A stretch of DNA of 64,000 nucleotides from Verrucomicrobiia bacterium (GCA_019634635.1 JAHCBB010000001.1:186001-250000), one strand, 5' to 3'. Positions 37,148-47,105 are shown, counted from the stretch's first letter. The notes: a model not told the origin generated them from the sequence alone. A program made the numbers and translations.

Positions 37148-37533
37148 CAGGAGCCGGTGGGGGGAGCCGGTGAGGGAGAGGGGGCCTCGCGCTCGAGGGC
37201 GTCGAGCAGCGCGAGGACGCGGTTGCCCTGTTCAATGGAGTCATCGAGCTGGAACCGGATTTCCGGGGTGAATTTCAGCCGGACGTTGGCCCCGACGCGG
37301 GAGCGGATCAGTCCGCCCTGTTCGGCAAGAACCTCGGGGGCACGCCGGCGCTGGGCCGGGGTGCCGACAAATCCGAGGAACACGACCGCCGACCGCAGGT
37401 CGCGTCCGACCCCCACGGCGTTCACCGTCAACAGTCCGACGTCGTTGAGGTCGAGTTCCTCCCGGAGAATGCGGGCGATTTCCTGCTTGAGCAGCTCGCG
37501 GACCCGGGCAAGGCGGCGGTTGTTCGATTCCAT
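37147..37533 (-). CDS. rbfA: 30S ribosome-binding factor A
   Basis: This is a 128-residue KH-fold protein that matures 16S rRNA in the 30S subunit. The N-terminus MESNNRRLARVRELLKQEI and the C-terminal TPEIRFQLDDSIEQGNRV are family hallmarks. A Pro/Ser-rich tail ends the protein. The frame is open upstream into the infB end, but the ATG at 37533 matches the normal N-terminus. It is 44 nt downstream of infB, and its stop is fused to the nrnA start. Confidence 0.95.
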   Translation of the reverse strand: MESNNRRLARVRELLKQEIARILREELDLNDVGLLTVNAVGVGRDLRSAVVFLGFVGTPAQRRRAPEVLAEQGGLIRSRVGANVRLKFTPEIRFQLDDSIEQGNRVLALLDALEREAPSPSPAPPTGS

Positions 37534-37577
37534 GAAAACCGGGGCGCGCGATCCCGGCGCGGGACCGCGACGCTGAT

Positions 37578-40193
37578 TCAATCGAGTTTCTGCGCCACTT
37601 TTTCGACGGTGTAGCACTCGATCACATCCCCCTCCTGGGGATCGTCGAATCCGTCCAGCCGCACGCCGCACTCCATCCCGGCGCGCACCTCGTTGACCTC
37701 ATCCTGGAAGCGCTTCAGGGTGAGCGAGAGCCCTTCGTAGGCCACGTGACCCTTCCGACGCAGGCGCATCTTGCCGCGCAGCAGGCGACCCTGGGTGACA
37801 TAGCACCCGGCAACCCGTCCGCCCTTGGAGAGATCGAACACCTTCCGAACCTCCGCCTGGCCGACCACCACCTCCTTGAGCAGCGGATCCAGCAGGCCCG
37901 CCATCGCCTCCTTCACCTGATCCACCAGCTCGTAGATGATGGCATAGAGCTTGATCTGAACCCCCTCGCGCTTGGCGGTCTCCGCGGCAATGGTGTCCAC
38001 GCGGGTGTGGAATCCGAGGATCACGGCATCCGCAGCGCTCGCGAGCATGACGTCGTCCCGGGTGATGGCACCGACGGCGTCGTGCACCACCTCGAGGGAA
38101 ATCTTTTTGGACTCGATCTTTGCCAGCGCCTCGCAAATGGCCTCGACCGAACCCTGCGTGTCCCCCTTGACCACCAGCTTGAGCACCTTGCTGGAGGCAT
38201 CCTTGATGTCACCGAAGATGTCCTCGAGGGTCTGGCGTTTCGGGCGGATGCCCTCCAGTTCCGCCTTCTTTGCGGCTGCCGCGCGATCCCCGGCCAGATC
38301 CCGGGCGGCCTTTTCATGGTCCACCGCGAGGAACTCCGATCCGGCCTCCGGAACGCCATTCAGACCGAGCACCCGCACGGCGACCGAGGGGCCGGCCTCC
38401 TTCAGCCGCTTGCCCTCCTCGTCCATCATGGAGCGGACGCGTCCGTAATGGACGCCGCACAGGATCACGTCGCCCTGCCGGAGGGTGCCCTTGCGGATCA
38501 GGACCGTGGCGACCGGGCCGCCGGGATCAATCCCCGACTCGATGACGTTGCCGTGGGCCTTCCGGTTGGGATTTGCCTTGAGCTCGAGCAATTCGGCCTG
38601 GAGCAGGATGTTCTCGATCAGCTTGTCCACCCCGACACCCGTGAGGCCCGAGCAGTCCACATACAGCGTGTCGCCGCCCCAGTCATCCGGGGACAAACCC
38701 TCCTGCTGGAGTTGCTGTCGGACGATCATGCCGTTGGCGTTGGGGTGATCAATCTTGTTGACGGCGACGATGATGGGGACCCTCGCGGCCTTCGCGTGGG
38801 CGAGGGCCTCCAGCGTCTGTGGCATGACGCCGTCATTGGCGGCGACGACCAGCACGACGATGTCCGTGACATTGGCGCCGCGGGCGCGCATGGCGGAAAA
38901 CGCGGCGTGGCCCGGAGTGTCGAGGAACGTCAACTGGCCGAGCACGCCGGTCACCGGGTGCGGGTAGGCGATGGTGTAGGCGCCGATGTGCTGGGTGATG
39001 CCACCCGCCTCGCCGGAGACGACGTTCGACTTCCGGATGCGGTCGAGGAGCGTGGTCTTTCCGTGGTCCACGTGCCCCATGATGGTGATGACCGGCGGCC
39101 GTGGCAGGAGCGCCTCCGGCTGATCTCCGGGATCCAGTTCGAGCTTGGGTTCCCTCGGCTGGATCGTGACCTGGTGGGCGCCGAGATTCCGTTTTTCACT
39201 TTCGAACCGGAAGCCGTTCTTCGCACACACCCGCTGTGCGATGTCTCCGTCAATGGTCTGGTTGACGGTGACGAATACGCCCATGCCCATCAGGTCGGCG
39301 ATGATCTGGAACGGTTTCCGTCCCATTTTTTCCGCCAGCTCGCGGATCGCGATCGGCGGCTTCATCGTGATCACGGGGCCGTCCGCCGGGGCGACAAACT
39401 TTGGTGCCGCGGGCTTGGCGGGCGTGGAGGGCGCAGGCCGGGACATGCCCCCGGGGTGGCCGCGCCCGGGTCCCATGCTGCCCTGGCGCCCGCCCATGCC
39501 GGGACCTCCGCGGCCCTGAAACGGCTGCCCGGTGCGGGCGCCGCCCGGGGCGCCGGGAGTCCGGTTGCCCATTCCGGGCCGATCCGTCCCGGTGGCGGCC
39601 CGCCCCCGGTCATCGCGCGCGGTGGCACCGGGCCGGGGTCGGATCTGCCCCAAATCAATGCGGCCCACGAGTTGGCCGATCTGGGTTTTCGGCGGAGCCG
39701 GCGGCGGAATGGGCAAGGCCGCCGGGGCTGGAGCGGGAGCAGAGCCGTTGGAGGGCTGCTCCACGCCCGGGGCTTCCGTTTGGAGAGGGGCCTCCTGGAT
39801 TTCGATCCCCTCGACGTTCGCGAGTGCCTCCGTCGCCGCAAGCGGCAGGTCGGGGGCTTCAACGGCGCCCTCGTCCGCTTCAATCGCGGCTTCCGGCGTC
39901 AGTTCGGGCGGCTCAGCCTCCGGGACATGCGGCAACTCCGGGGCGATGAAGGTGGGCCGTTCGGGCTCGGAAGGCACCACGGGCTCCGGGGGTGGCGCCA
40001 CCGCGGCCGGCTCGGAGCCCGATGCGGGCTGCGCCATCGGGAGCAATTGTTCGCGAAGGTACTCGGCGGTGATCTTGTCGAGGGAACTCGAGGCCACCTT
40101 GGCGGCAGGAATGCCGAGCTCCCGGGCCTTGGTCAGCACGGTTTTGCTGTCCAGGTTCAGGTCCTTGGCGATCTCGTAAATGCGAACGGGCAT
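37578..40193 (-). CDS. infB: Translation initiation factor IF-2
   Basis: This is the GTPase that brings initiator tRNA to the 30S subunit, 871 residues. The N-terminal IF2-N helix reads [19 protein letters not shown] low-complexity Pro/Glu, then Gly/Arg/Pro-rich linker (about residues 65-275) follows. The G domain shows GHVDHGKTT at about 370-378, DTPGHAAF and NKIDHP. Domains II-IV follow to the end at VEKVAQKLD. The ATG at 40193 is chosen from the family start; the frame is open 14 codons further upstream. The spacer after nusA is 113 nt and contains no ylxR-like gene. It has a 5-bp hairpin immediately beside the nusA stop. Confidence 0.98.
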   Translation of the reverse strand: MPVRIYEIAKDLNLDSKTVLTKARELGIPAAKVASSSLDKITAEYLREQLLPMAQPASGSEPAAVAPPPEPVVPSEPERPTFIAPELPHVPEAEPPELTPEAAIEADEGAVEAPDLPLAATEALANVEGIEIQEAPLQTEAPGVEQPSNGSAPAPAPAALPIPPPAPPKTQIGQLVGRIDLGQIRPRPGATARDDRGRAATGTDRPGMGNRTPGAPGGARTGQPFQGRGGPGMGGRQGSMGPGRGHPGGMSRPAPSTPAKPAAPKFVAPADGPVITMKPPIAIRELAEKMGRKPFQIIADLMGMGVFVTVNQTIDGDIAQRVCAKNGFRFESEKRNLGAHQVTIQPREPKLELDPGDQPEALLPRPPVITIMGHVDHGKTTLLDRIRKSNVVSGEAGGITQHIGAYTIAYPHPVTGVLGQLTFLDTPGHAAFSAMRARGANVTDIVVLVVAANDGVMPQTLEALAHAKAARVPIIVAVNKIDHPNANGMIVRQQLQQEGLSPDDWGGDTLYVDCSGLTGVGVDKLIENILLQAELLELKANPNRKAHGNVIESGIDPGGPVATVLIRKGTLRQGDVILCGVHYGRVRSMMDEEGKRLKEAGPSVAVRVLGLNGVPEAGSEFLAVDHEKAARDLAGDRAAAAKKAELEGIRPKRQTLEDIFGDIKDASSKVLKLVVKGDTQGSVEAICEALAKIESKKISLEVVHDAVGAITRDDVMLASAADAVILGFHTRVDTIAAETAKREGVQIKLYAIIYELVDQVKEAMAGLLDPLLKEVVVGQAEVRKVFDLSKGGRVAGCYVTQGRLLRGKMRLRRKGHVAYEGLSLTLKRFQDEVNEVRAGMECGVRLDGFDDPQEGDVIECYTVEKVAQKLD

Positions 40194-40306
40194 AGCTTCG
40201 TAGTGACCAAATCCGACCGCCCTGCGCCGGTCCATCCGGACGGGCGACGGGGCGGTCTCAAAGAAACCGACTGCGGCGGGAGCCTATTCGGGCGCCGCTT
40301 CGGCGG

Positions 40307-41593
40307 CTACGGGTTTCCGTTGCCGCGTCGCTCCATTTCAAAACGGACCGCCTCCAGCACGGCGGCCGCTGTGTCGCCCACGGCACGCACCTCCGGGTCG
40401 TCCACGGCCCGCACCTCCGAGAGCGCGTCCACGTCCACTTCGAGCAGCCCTTCAATGGAGTGGATTCCGGCCATGACGAGCGCGCGTGCCGTCGGCTCCG
40501 AAATGCCGGGGACGGTCATCAGCTCCCGGACCGCCTGCTCCACCTTCGTCTGGAAGACGTCCTTCTCCACGGCGGCCTCGATGTCAATCTGCCACCCGGT
40601 CAGCCGGGAGGCGAGGCGCGCGTTCTGGCCGCGCCGGCCGACGGCGAGGGGGAGCTGGTCGGGCGTGGTGGTGACCCGGACGCGTTTGCGTTCCTCATCC
40701 ACCTCCACGGTCTTGAGGTGCGCCGGGTCGAGAGCCTTGGTGACGAAGGTCTTGACGTCGGCAGACCACGGGATGATGTCCACCTTCTCGTTGTTGAGTT
40801 CCCGGACGATGTTCTTGACCCGGTTTCCCCGGAGGCCGACGCAGGCGCCCACCGGGTCCACTTTCGAGTCACGCGAATGCACCGCGAGCTTGGTCCGAAA
40901 GCCCGGCTCCCGCGCGATGGCGCGCACCTCGATGGTTCCATCGTTCAGCTCCGCCACCTCCAGCTTGAAGAGTTTCAGGACAAATTCGGGGTCCGCGCGG
41001 GTCAGGACGATCTCCGGCCCGTGTGCGGCCTGCTGGACCTTCTTGACGTAGCACCGGATGCGTTCGCCAATCTGGTATTCCTCGGTGGGCACGCGTTCGC
41101 TGTTGGGAAGGATGGCCTCGAACTTTCCAAGGTCGAGGACGACATCGGACTTCTCGAAGCGGCGCACGGTACCGCTGACGATGTCGCCGACGCGGTCCTT
41201 GAACTCCTCGTAGATCATGGCCTTCTCCGCACGGCGCAGCTGCATGCTGAGGGCCTGTTTGGCGGCCTGTGTTGCGATGCGGCCAAAACCCGCCGGGGTG
41301 ACCTCGACCTCGATCTCGTCGCCGACCTTGGCCTCGGGATATCCGGCACGGCGGGCGTCGAACACCGTAATCTGATCATGTTTGGACACGATCCGCTCGG
41401 TGACGATGAGCCGCGCCCATGCCCGGATGTCGCCGGACTTGGGGTCGGTTTCCACGCGGAGCTCGCGAGCCGGGCCCACGGCTTTTTTGGCTGCCGCGAG
41501 CAGCGACTCCTCGACCGCCGCCAGCAGCGTCTCGCGGGGGATGTTTTTTTCCTTCTCGAAAAACTCCAACATTGCCAGCAAATCCGGGTTCAT
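40307..41593 (-). CDS. nusA: Transcription termination/antitermination factor NusA
   Basis: This is an RNA polymerase-binding elongation factor of 428 residues. Its N-terminal polymerase-binding domain (about 1-125) is followed by an S1 domain (DIVSGTVRRFEKSDVVLDLG). The KH domains come next, with KVDPVGACVGLRGNRVKNIV and DQLPLAVGRRGQNARLASRL. One C-terminal helix-hairpin-helix unit (VPGISEPTARALVMAGIHSI) replaces the two acidic repeats of E. coli NusA. It heads the cluster running to ribF. There is no rimP upstream. An intrinsic terminator lies 41 nt before the ATG, which suggests attenuation of the operon. Confidence 0.97.
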   Translation of the reverse strand: MNPDLLAMLEFFEKEKNIPRETLLAAVEESLLAAAKKAVGPARELRVETDPKSGDIRAWARLIVTERIVSKHDQITVFDARRAGYPEAKVGDEIEVEVTPAGFGRIATQAAKQALSMQLRRAEKAMIYEEFKDRVGDIVSGTVRRFEKSDVVLDLGKFEAILPNSERVPTEEYQIGERIRCYVKKVQQAAHGPEIVLTRADPEFVLKLFKLEVAELNDGTIEVRAIAREPGFRTKLAVHSRDSKVDPVGACVGLRGNRVKNIVRELNNEKVDIIPWSADVKTFVTKALDPAHLKTVEVDEERKRVRVTTTPDQLPLAVGRRGQNARLASRLTGWQIDIEAAVEKDVFQTKVEQAVRELMTVPGISEPTARALVMAGIHSIEGLLEVDVDALSEVRAVDDPEVRAVGDTAAAVLEAVRFEMERRGNGNP

Positions 41594-41633
41594 GAGTCAG
41601 ATGCGTCAGCGTTGTGTGTCCCACGCGGGTAAC

Positions 41634-41657
41634 AAAAAAGCCGGTTGGAAAACCGAC
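41634..41657 (-). terminator. Intrinsic terminator just upstream of nusA
   Basis: On the minus strand the stem GTCGGTT / AACCGGC (7 bp, one G-U pair) closes a TTCC loop and is followed at once by six T (41639-41634). This is a textbook factor-independent terminator. It reads toward nusA, whose ATG is only 41 nt further on. A GTGGC-TGAG-GCCAC hairpin precedes it at 41664-41677. Confidence 0.8.
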
Positions 41658-41700
41658 TTCTCCGTGGCCTCAGCCACCCACCAAAAGGACACTTGCCGGA

Positions 41701-41730
41701 GATTTAGCCAACGACGACGCGGAGCGTCAA
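41701..41730 (-). promoter_or_regulatory. nusA: Possible nusA operon promoter
   Basis: Read on the minus strand, TTGACG (41730-41725) and TAAATC (41706-41701) are separated by 18 nt. The -35 is a good match; the -10 is only a partial match. A transcript from here would pass through the terminator at 41657-41634 before reaching nusA. Confidence 0.35.
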
Positions 41731-41756
41731 GCCCGGGTGCGGAAAATTTCCCGGGC
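41731..41756 (-). terminator. Hairpin at the end of the prepilin-like gene
   Basis: A perfect 7-bp inverted repeat (GCCCGGG / CCCGGGC) with a 12-nt AT-rich loop begins one base after the prepilin-like stop codon. Only two T follow, so termination strength is uncertain. Confidence 0.5.
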
Positions 41757-41757
41757 A

Positions 41758-42504
41758 TCACCACCAGGTAAACGCGGGATCAGGACGTTGCTGCCAAAAC
41801 GGGTCCGAGTCGCGCCGGGTGGGAAACTTGAATGCCTCGGCGTGGCCGTCGCCGAACGCGAGTACCGACAGGCTTTTGCCCCGGACGTTGTGCCACTGGC
41901 TCTTCTTGTCCTCCCAGCCACGGTTGGGGTGCCAGGGCCAGTCGCCAATCATGATCTTGTTGGCGGCGCTGAGGGCAACCTCGGACGACTTCATCGAGTT
42001 GCCGTCGTAGCCGGTGCGCGCGGCGGCCACGTTCCCCGTGATTCGCTTCACCCGGAAGTAGTCCGCGGCCCACTGCATGAGATAGCTGGTGCCGTACTGG
42101 ACGTAGCAGTTGGTGGCGCGGCGCCCGAAATTCCGCTCGTAAAAGATGTCCCCGCGGTCGGCCGGGCACTTGAAGATCTCGGGGGAACCCTGGTAACGGA
42201 ACAGCGGCTTGTTGGTCATCGCCACGAACAGGTCATAGGTTCCGTCCTTGCCGCCGGCCGACGCCCAGTCGCGGCACAGCGGGTAGACGTCCTGGTGGTC
42301 ATCGGCATAGAGCTGGAATGCGAGGATGACCTGCTTGAGATTGCTGATGCAACGGGCCTGCCCGGCCTTGGCTTTCGCCCGGGCCAGCGCCGGCAGCAGC
42401 ATGCCCGCCAGGATGGCAATGATGGCAATGACCACGAGCAGCTCGATCAGGGTGAACGCCCGATGGGACCGAGCGCGGCTGCCGCGCGGGAAGAGGGGAT
42501 CCAT
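41758..42504 (-). CDS. Prepilin-type N-methylation (H-X9-DG) secreted protein
   Basis: This is a 248-residue pseudopilin-like protein. A short basic leader precedes the type IV prepilin cleavage/methylation site [18 protein letters not shown] (about residues 16-33), followed by the usual [20 protein letters not shown] helix. The C-terminal domain has Cys/Trp-rich strands and [14 protein letters not shown], the H-X9-DG style ending that is greatly expanded in Planctomycetes and Verrucomicrobia. The exact role is unknown; these proteins are exported through a type II/IV-pilus-like machinery. The ATG at 42504 is preferred over one 14 codons earlier because leader peptides are short. It lies 93 nt downstream of the gamma-glutamyltransferase gene on the same strand. 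Confidence 0.9.
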   Translation of the reverse strand: MDPLFPRGSRARSHRAFTLIELLVVIAIIAILAGMLLPALARAKAKAGQARCISNLKQVILAFQLYADDHQDVYPLCRDWASAGGKDGTYDLFVAMTNKPLFRYQGSPEIFKCPADRGDIFYERNFGRRATNCYVQYGTSYLMQWAADYFRVKRITGNVAAARTGYDGNSMKSSEVALSAANKIMIGDWPWHPNRGWEDKKSQWHNVRGKSLSVLAFGDGHAEAFKFPTRRDSDPFWQQRPDPAFTWW

Positions 42505-42597
42505 AAGGGCGATCGTTGGGCGCCAAAGAGGATCCGTAAAGTTCAAGTTTGCGGAGCACCCGGGCAGCGGCGTGGAGTCGGTGGAGCCGGCGGTTCA

Positions 42598-44289
42598 TCA
42601 CCAGCCGGCTGCCCGACCCTCTCCGCGCGGATCGGCGGCACCCAGGAGAACTCCGCCTTCGATGCCCACGACTTGGGCCGCGCCCAGGACGGGTTCCACC
42701 ACCACGGTGTGTCCCCGGGATCTCAGCGCCTCCAGGACGTGGACCTCGAACGCGGCTTCGAGGTGCAATTCGTCCGGAAGCCATTGGTGATGAAGGCGAG
42801 GACCCGCCAGCGCCGTCGCAGGGTCCTGCCCGAAATCCACGGTGCGCACGATGGCCAGGACGGTTTGCGAGATGATCGTGGGCCCTCCGGCCGCACCCAC
42901 GGAGAGCACCGGCCGCCCCTCCCGGAGCAGGAGCGTCGGACTCATGCTCGACAGCGGACGCTTGCCCGGAGCCACTGCATTGGCGTCGTTCCCAACGAGT
43001 CCGAACGCGTTGGGAACGCCCGGCGCCATGGCGAAATCATCCAGGTGATTGTTGAGCAGGATGCCGGTGCCGGGAACGACCACCTTGCTGCCAAAGCTGG
43101 TGTTCAGCGATGCCGTGCAGGCGACCCAGTTGCCCTCCGTGTCGGCGGTCGAAAAGTGCGTGGTGTGCCGCGCAGCCTCCACGCGGAAGTGGTCGGAGTC
43201 CGCATGCGGTGGACGTCCCGCGCCGGGGACCGGAGTGGCGCGGTCCGGGCGGATCCCCAAAGCCAGTCCGCGGGCGTAGTCCTTGGAGACGAGGCCGCGC
43301 GGCACCTGCGTGAACTCGGGGTCCCCAAGCCAGTGTGCCCGGTCCGCAAACGCCCGCTTCATGGCCTCGGCAACCGTGTGCGTGAATGCCGCTGAACGAT
43401 CTCCCATGGACCGGAGGTCGAAGTGCTCCAGGATGTTGAGGATCTGGATCACATGGACCCCTCCGGAACTGGGGGGTGGAAAGCTCACGATTTCCCACCC
43501 GCGATAGGTGCCCCGGACCGGCTCCCGGGTTCGCACACGGTAGCTCCGGAGATCGTCCGCGTTCAGGATGCCGCCACGGCCGCGCATCCAGGCGTCGAGA
43601 CGATCCGCGAAGGGCCCCCGGTAAAACCAGTCCGCCCCGTGGGTCGCAATCTGCAGGTAGGACGTCGCGAGATCCCGCTGCACGAGACGGTCTCCGGCAC
43701 GCCATGGTGAGCCGTCAGCCCTGAGGAAAATGTCCCGGGACGGCTGGAATTCGCCGAGGCCTTCGCGTGTCGCGTCGAGCCGCGAGGCGAAATGGCGGTC
43801 GAGGGCAAACCCGTTCGATGCGATCCGAGACGCCGCCTCCAGATGGCGCGCAAGGGGCAGCCGCCCGAAGTTCGTGCCCGCGTAGGCCAGCAGCGCCAGT
43901 TCGCCCGGGACACCCACCGCCAGTGCGCCGTCCCGGGAGAGCCGCGGATCCGGCTTCCCGTCCCGAAGAAACAATTCAGGTTGTGCCCCGGCGGGAGCCG
44001 TTTCCCGCCCGTCCAAGGCCAGCACGCGGCCGTCCGCAAGCCGCAGGGTCATGAAGCAACCGCCTCCAATCCCGGAGTTGTGGCCGTCCACAACACCCAG
44101 CGTGAGGGCGCAGGCAATGGCGGCGTCCACGGCATTGCCACCCGCCGCAAAAGCATCCAGACCCGCCTGCGTGGCCACCGCCTGCCCGGCGGCCACGATG
44201 CCCCGGCGCGGCGTATCCGCCGTCGCCCAGAGCGCCAGCCCCGCGATCAGCGCTGCGAGCTCCCATTTTCGTCCGCCCAACCTCGTCAT
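42598..44289 (-). CDS. ggt: Gamma-glutamyltransferase (periplasmic)
   Basis: This 563-residue Ntn-hydrolase cleaves and transfers the gamma-glutamyl group of glutathione. A short N-terminal hydrophobic signal (LAALIAGLALWATA) is followed by the alpha-subunit (GIGGGCFMTL, DGRETAP). The self-cleavage site is TTHFSTADTEGN, with the catalytic Thr at residue 376. Behind it lie the family block FGSKVVVPGTGILLNNHLDDF and the oxyanion GGPTII. The usual length and all key residues are present, so it should be active. It is divergent from metK, with 109 nt of AT-rich spacer between the two ATGs. Confidence 0.95.
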   Translation of the reverse strand: MTRLGGRKWELAALIAGLALWATADTPRRGIVAAGQAVATQAGLDAFAAGGNAVDAAIACALTLGVVDGHNSGIGGGCFMTLRLADGRVLALDGRETAPAGAQPELFLRDGKPDPRLSRDGALAVGVPGELALLAYAGTNFGRLPLARHLEAASRIASNGFALDRHFASRLDATREGLGEFQPSRDIFLRADGSPWRAGDRLVQRDLATSYLQIATHGADWFYRGPFADRLDAWMRGRGGILNADDLRSYRVRTREPVRGTYRGWEIVSFPPPSSGGVHVIQILNILEHFDLRSMGDRSAAFTHTVAEAMKRAFADRAHWLGDPEFTQVPRGLVSKDYARGLALGIRPDRATPVPGAGRPPHADSDHFRVEAARHTTHFSTADTEGNWVACTASLNTSFGSKVVVPGTGILLNNHLDDFAMAPGVPNAFGLVGNDANAVAPGKRPLSSMSPTLLLREGRPVLSVGAAGGPTIISQTVLAIVRTVDFGQDPATALAGPRLHHQWLPDELHLEAAFEVHVLEALRSRGHTVVVEPVLGAAQVVGIEGGVLLGAADPRGEGRAAGW

Positions 44290-44313
44290 TGGCCCTCCCT
44301 ACCAAATTTGCGC

Positions 44314-44331
44314 GTTGACCACCCGGTCAAC
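44314..44331. promoter_or_regulatory. Operator-like palindrome between ggt and metK
   Basis: The perfect inverted repeat GTTGACC / GGTCAAC is separated by four bases, giving an 18-bp palindrome. It lies 25 nt from the ggt ATG and 68 nt from the metK ATG. The TTGACC half-sites resemble a -35 element on both strands. The shape fits a dimeric repressor site (TetR-like sites look similar), but no regulator gene is in the window. Confidence 0.45.
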
Positions 44332-44334
44332 TTT

Positions 44335-44379
44335 CGTATCCTCGCATCAAGATACGTCAATACGTTAGTTTTTTATATT
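44335..44379 (+). promoter_or_regulatory. metK: AT-rich structured leader and promoter region of metK
   Basis: The block contains the inverted repeat CGTATC / GATACG (44335-44340, 44351-44356) and the direct repeat ATACGT (44352-44357, 44360-44365). A run of six T is followed by TATATT (44374-44379), a good -10 element, though no -35 fits at the standard distance. The metK ATG is 20 nt downstream. The stretch is far less GC-rich than its surroundings. It does not match any SAM or SAH riboswitch class that I can recall. Confidence 0.4.
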
Positions 44380-44398
44380 TGATCATCACTCACCGTCC

Positions 44399-45580
44399 AT
44401 GAGCAAACGCTTCATTTTCTCCTCCGAATCCGTTGGCGAGGGGCATCCCGACAAGGTGGCTGACACCATCTCCGACGCGGTTCTCGACGCCTGTCTGGCG
44501 CAGGACAGGCACAGCCGGGTGGCCTGCGAGACCTATGTGAAGTCGAACATGGTGGTCATTGGCGGGGAGATCACGACGAAGGCGAAGTTGGACTACGTGC
44601 AGATCGCCCGGGAGGCGATCCGGGGCATCGGATACGTCCACGACGACGATGTCTTCCACGCCGACCGAGTGTTCGTGAATCTGCTGATCACGCAGCAGTC
44701 GCCCGACATTGCCCAGGGTGTGGACGCCCGGGCGGCGAAGGGAAAGAAGAAGGCGGAGCAGGGTGCCGGCGACCAGGGACTGATGTTCGGATACGCCTGT
44801 GACGAGACCGACGAGTTGATGCCGAGCCCCATCATGTTCGCACATCGCCTTGGGCGAAAGCTCACCGCGATCCGCAAGGCCGGCAAGCGGGCTCCCTGGT
44901 TGCGTCCGGACGCGAAGTCGCAGGTATCGGTCATCTACGAGGACGGCCAGCCGGTCGGGATTTCCAACGTGGTGATCTCCACCCAGCATGCCGCCGGCAT
45001 TGAGCACGCGGTCATCGAGGAATTCTGCATCGAGGAGGTCATCAAGAAGGTCCTCCCCGGGCATTTGCTCACCAAGGACACGCTGTTCCTGATCAATCCG
45101 ACCGGCAATTTCGTCGTGGGTGGACCCCAGGGCGACACCGGACTGACCGGTCGAAAGATCATCGTTGACACCTACGGTGGCTGGGGACGTCACGGGGGGG
45201 GGGCGTTTTCGGGCAAGGATCCCAGCAAGGTGGATCGCAGCGCCACCTACATGGGCCGGTACGTCGCGAAGAACATCATCGCCGCCGGACTCGCCCGGCA
45301 TGCGGAGATCCAGTTCGCCTACGCGATCGGCTACCCCGATCCCGTGAGCGTGTACGTCAACACGTTTGGCACGGCCCGCGAGGGGCTCACGGACGAGGCC
45401 ATCACGCGGGCGGTCCAGAAGGTCTTCAGCTTCAAGCCGGCCGACATCGTCCGGCAGCTCAACCTGCTGCGTCCGATTTATTCCCGGACCACCAACTACG
45501 GCCATTTCGGCAAGGATGATGCCGATCTCCCTTGGGAACAGACCAACAAGGCTGCTGCGTTGAAGCGGGCGGTCGCCTGA
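44399..45580 (+). CDS. metK: S-adenosylmethionine synthetase
   Basis: This 393-residue enzyme makes SAM from methionine and ATP. The N-terminus [20 protein letters not shown] carries the methionine/ATP site. [12 protein letters not shown] is the GxGDQG signature, and [22 protein letters not shown] is the catalytic loop block with the essential Lys/Asp. It forms an operon with ahcY, which starts 25 nt after its stop. The triple-Gly of the catalytic loop is encoded by a ten-base G run (45194-45203). Regulation by the AT-rich leader is likely but unproven. Confidence 0.98.
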   Translation: MSKRFIFSSESVGEGHPDKVADTISDAVLDACLAQDRHSRVACETYVKSNMVVIGGEITTKAKLDYVQIAREAIRGIGYVHDDDVFHADRVFVNLLITQQSPDIAQGVDARAAKGKKKAEQGAGDQGLMFGYACDETDELMPSPIMFAHRLGRKLTAIRKAGKRAPWLRPDAKSQVSVIYEDGQPVGISNVVISTQHAAGIEHAVIEEFCIEEVIKKVLPGHLLTKDTLFLINPTGNFVVGGPQGDTGLTGRKIIVDTYGGWGRHGGGAFSGKDPSKVDRSATYMGRYVAKNIIAAGLARHAEIQFAYAIGYPDPVSVYVNTFGTAREGLTDEAITRAVQKVFSFKPADIVRQLNLLRPIYSRTTNYGHFGKDDADLPWEQTNKAAALKRAVA

Positions 45581-45605
45581 AAGCCCAGTTCTTCCAAACC
45601 CGATT

Positions 45606-47105
45606 ATGGCCAAATCCAAAGTCAAAGCCGCCGCCGCGCTTGCCGAGGTCGCCGCGTCACTGCCCAACCTCGCCACCTTCGCCGCACAGACGCCCAAGGG
45701 GGCCGACTACATCGTCCGCGACATCGCCCTGGCCGACTGGGGTCGGAAGGAGATTGCGGTCGCCGAGCACGAAATGCCCGGCCTCATGGCAGTCCGGAGG
45801 AAATATGCGAAGCAGCAGCCGCTGAAGGGTGTTCGCATCACCGGGTCCCTGCACATGACGATCCAGACCGCGGTGCTGATCGAGACGCTGGTCTCGCTCG
45901 GCGCCCGCATCCGCTGGGCATCCTGCAACATCTTTTCGACCCAGGATCACGCGGCCGCGGCGATCGCGGCCACCGGCACGCCGGTCTTTGCGTGGAAGGG
46001 GGAGACGCTGGAGGAGTATTGGGAGCTGACCCTCCGCGCGATCCTGTTTCCCGGGGACACGGGACCGCAACTGGTTGTGGACGACGGCGGCGATGTCACG
46101 CTGCTGATCCACAAGGGGTATGAGCTGGAGCAGGGTTCCCGCTGGGCGTATCAGACCCGTGGCGACAGCCATGAGGTCCGGGTGGTCAAGTCGTTGCTGC
46201 GCCGCCTGGCGACGGAGAAACCCGGAATCTGGACCCGGATCGTCAAGGACTGGCGCGGGGTCTCCGAGGAGACCACCACCGGAGTTCACCGGCTCTACCA
46301 GATGAAGGAGGCGGGCAAGCTGCTGGTGCCCGCCATCAACGTGAACGACTCGGTGACCAAGTCGAAATTCGACAACCTGTACGGATGCCGCGAATCCCTC
46401 GCCGACGGCATCAAGCGCGCCACAGACGTCATGGTGGCCGGCAAGGTGGCCGTGGTCTGCGGCTACGGCGATGTGGGCAAGGGCAGCGCCCATTCGCTCC
46501 GCGCCTACGGCGCGCGGGTCATCGTCACGGAAATAGACCCGATCAATGCGTTGCAGGCCGCCATGGAGGGGTTCGAGGTGAACACCATCGAGTCCACACT
46601 CGGGACCGGCGACATCTACGTCACCACCACGGGCAACTGCGACATCATCACCGTGGACCACATGCTGCGCATGAAGGATCAGGCGATCGTCTGCAATATC
46701 GGCCACTTCGACAACGAGATCCAGGTGGACGCCCTCAAGCGGGCGAAGGGGGTCCGGATCGAGAACATCAAGCCGCAGTACGACCGGTATCATCTCCCGG
46801 GCGGCAAGAGCATCTACCTGCTGGCCGAAGGACGGTTGGTGAACCTGGGCTGCGCCACCGGCCACCCGTCCTTCGTGATGTCCAACTCCTTCACCAACCA
46901 GACGCTGGCCCAGATTGATCTGTGGACCCACCGCGACCGGTACGAAAAAACCGTGTATCGCCTCCCCAAGAAGCTCGACGAGGAGGTGGCGCGGCTGCAC
47001 CTCGAAAAGATCGGCGTCAAGCTCACCCAGTTGACCAAGGCGCAGGCCGAATACCTGGGAGTGCCCTTGGACGGGCCGTACAAGCCGGAGCATTACCGCT
47101 ACTAG
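45606..47105 (+). CDS. ahcY: S-adenosylhomocysteinase
   Basis: This 499-residue NAD-dependent enzyme hydrolyses S-adenosylhomocysteine to adenosine and homocysteine, completing the methyl cycle begun by MetK. The substrate domain has [16 protein letters not shown] and the block [16 protein letters not shown]. The NAD domain has [22 protein letters not shown]. The C-terminus ends KPEHYRY, the conserved tail with the active-site-reaching Lys/Tyr. The length includes the internal insertion typical of many bacterial forms. It is the last gene of the metK operon, and a strong terminator follows at 47156-47200. Confidence 0.98.
   Translation: MAKSKVKAAAALAEVAASLPNLATFAAQTPKGADYIVRDIALADWGRKEIAVAEHEMPGLMAVRRKYAKQQPLKGVRITGSLHMTIQTAVLIETLVSLGARIRWASCNIFSTQDHAAAAIAATGTPVFAWKGETLEEYWELTLRAILFPGDTGPQLVVDDGGDVTLLIHKGYELEQGSRWAYQTRGDSHEVRVVKSLLRRLATEKPGIWTRIVKDWRGVSEETTTGVHRLYQMKEAGKLLVPAINVNDSVTKSKFDNLYGCRESLADGIKRATDVMVAGKVAVVCGYGDVGKGSAHSLRAYGARVIVTEIDPINALQAAMEGFEVNTIESTLGTGDIYVTTTGNCDIITVDHMLRMKDQAIVCNIGHFDNEIQVDALKRAKGVRIENIKPQYDRYHLPGGKSIYLLAEGRLVNLGCATGHPSFVMSNSFTNQTLAQIDLWTHRDRYEKTVYRLPKKLDEEVARLHLEKIGVKLTQLTKAQAEYLGVPLDGPYKPEHYRY

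Noticed and set aside
37746..41051. An 1101-codon open frame on the plus strand across infB and nusA
   Set aside because: It runs across two unmistakable genes and their spacer, and is not protein-like in composition.
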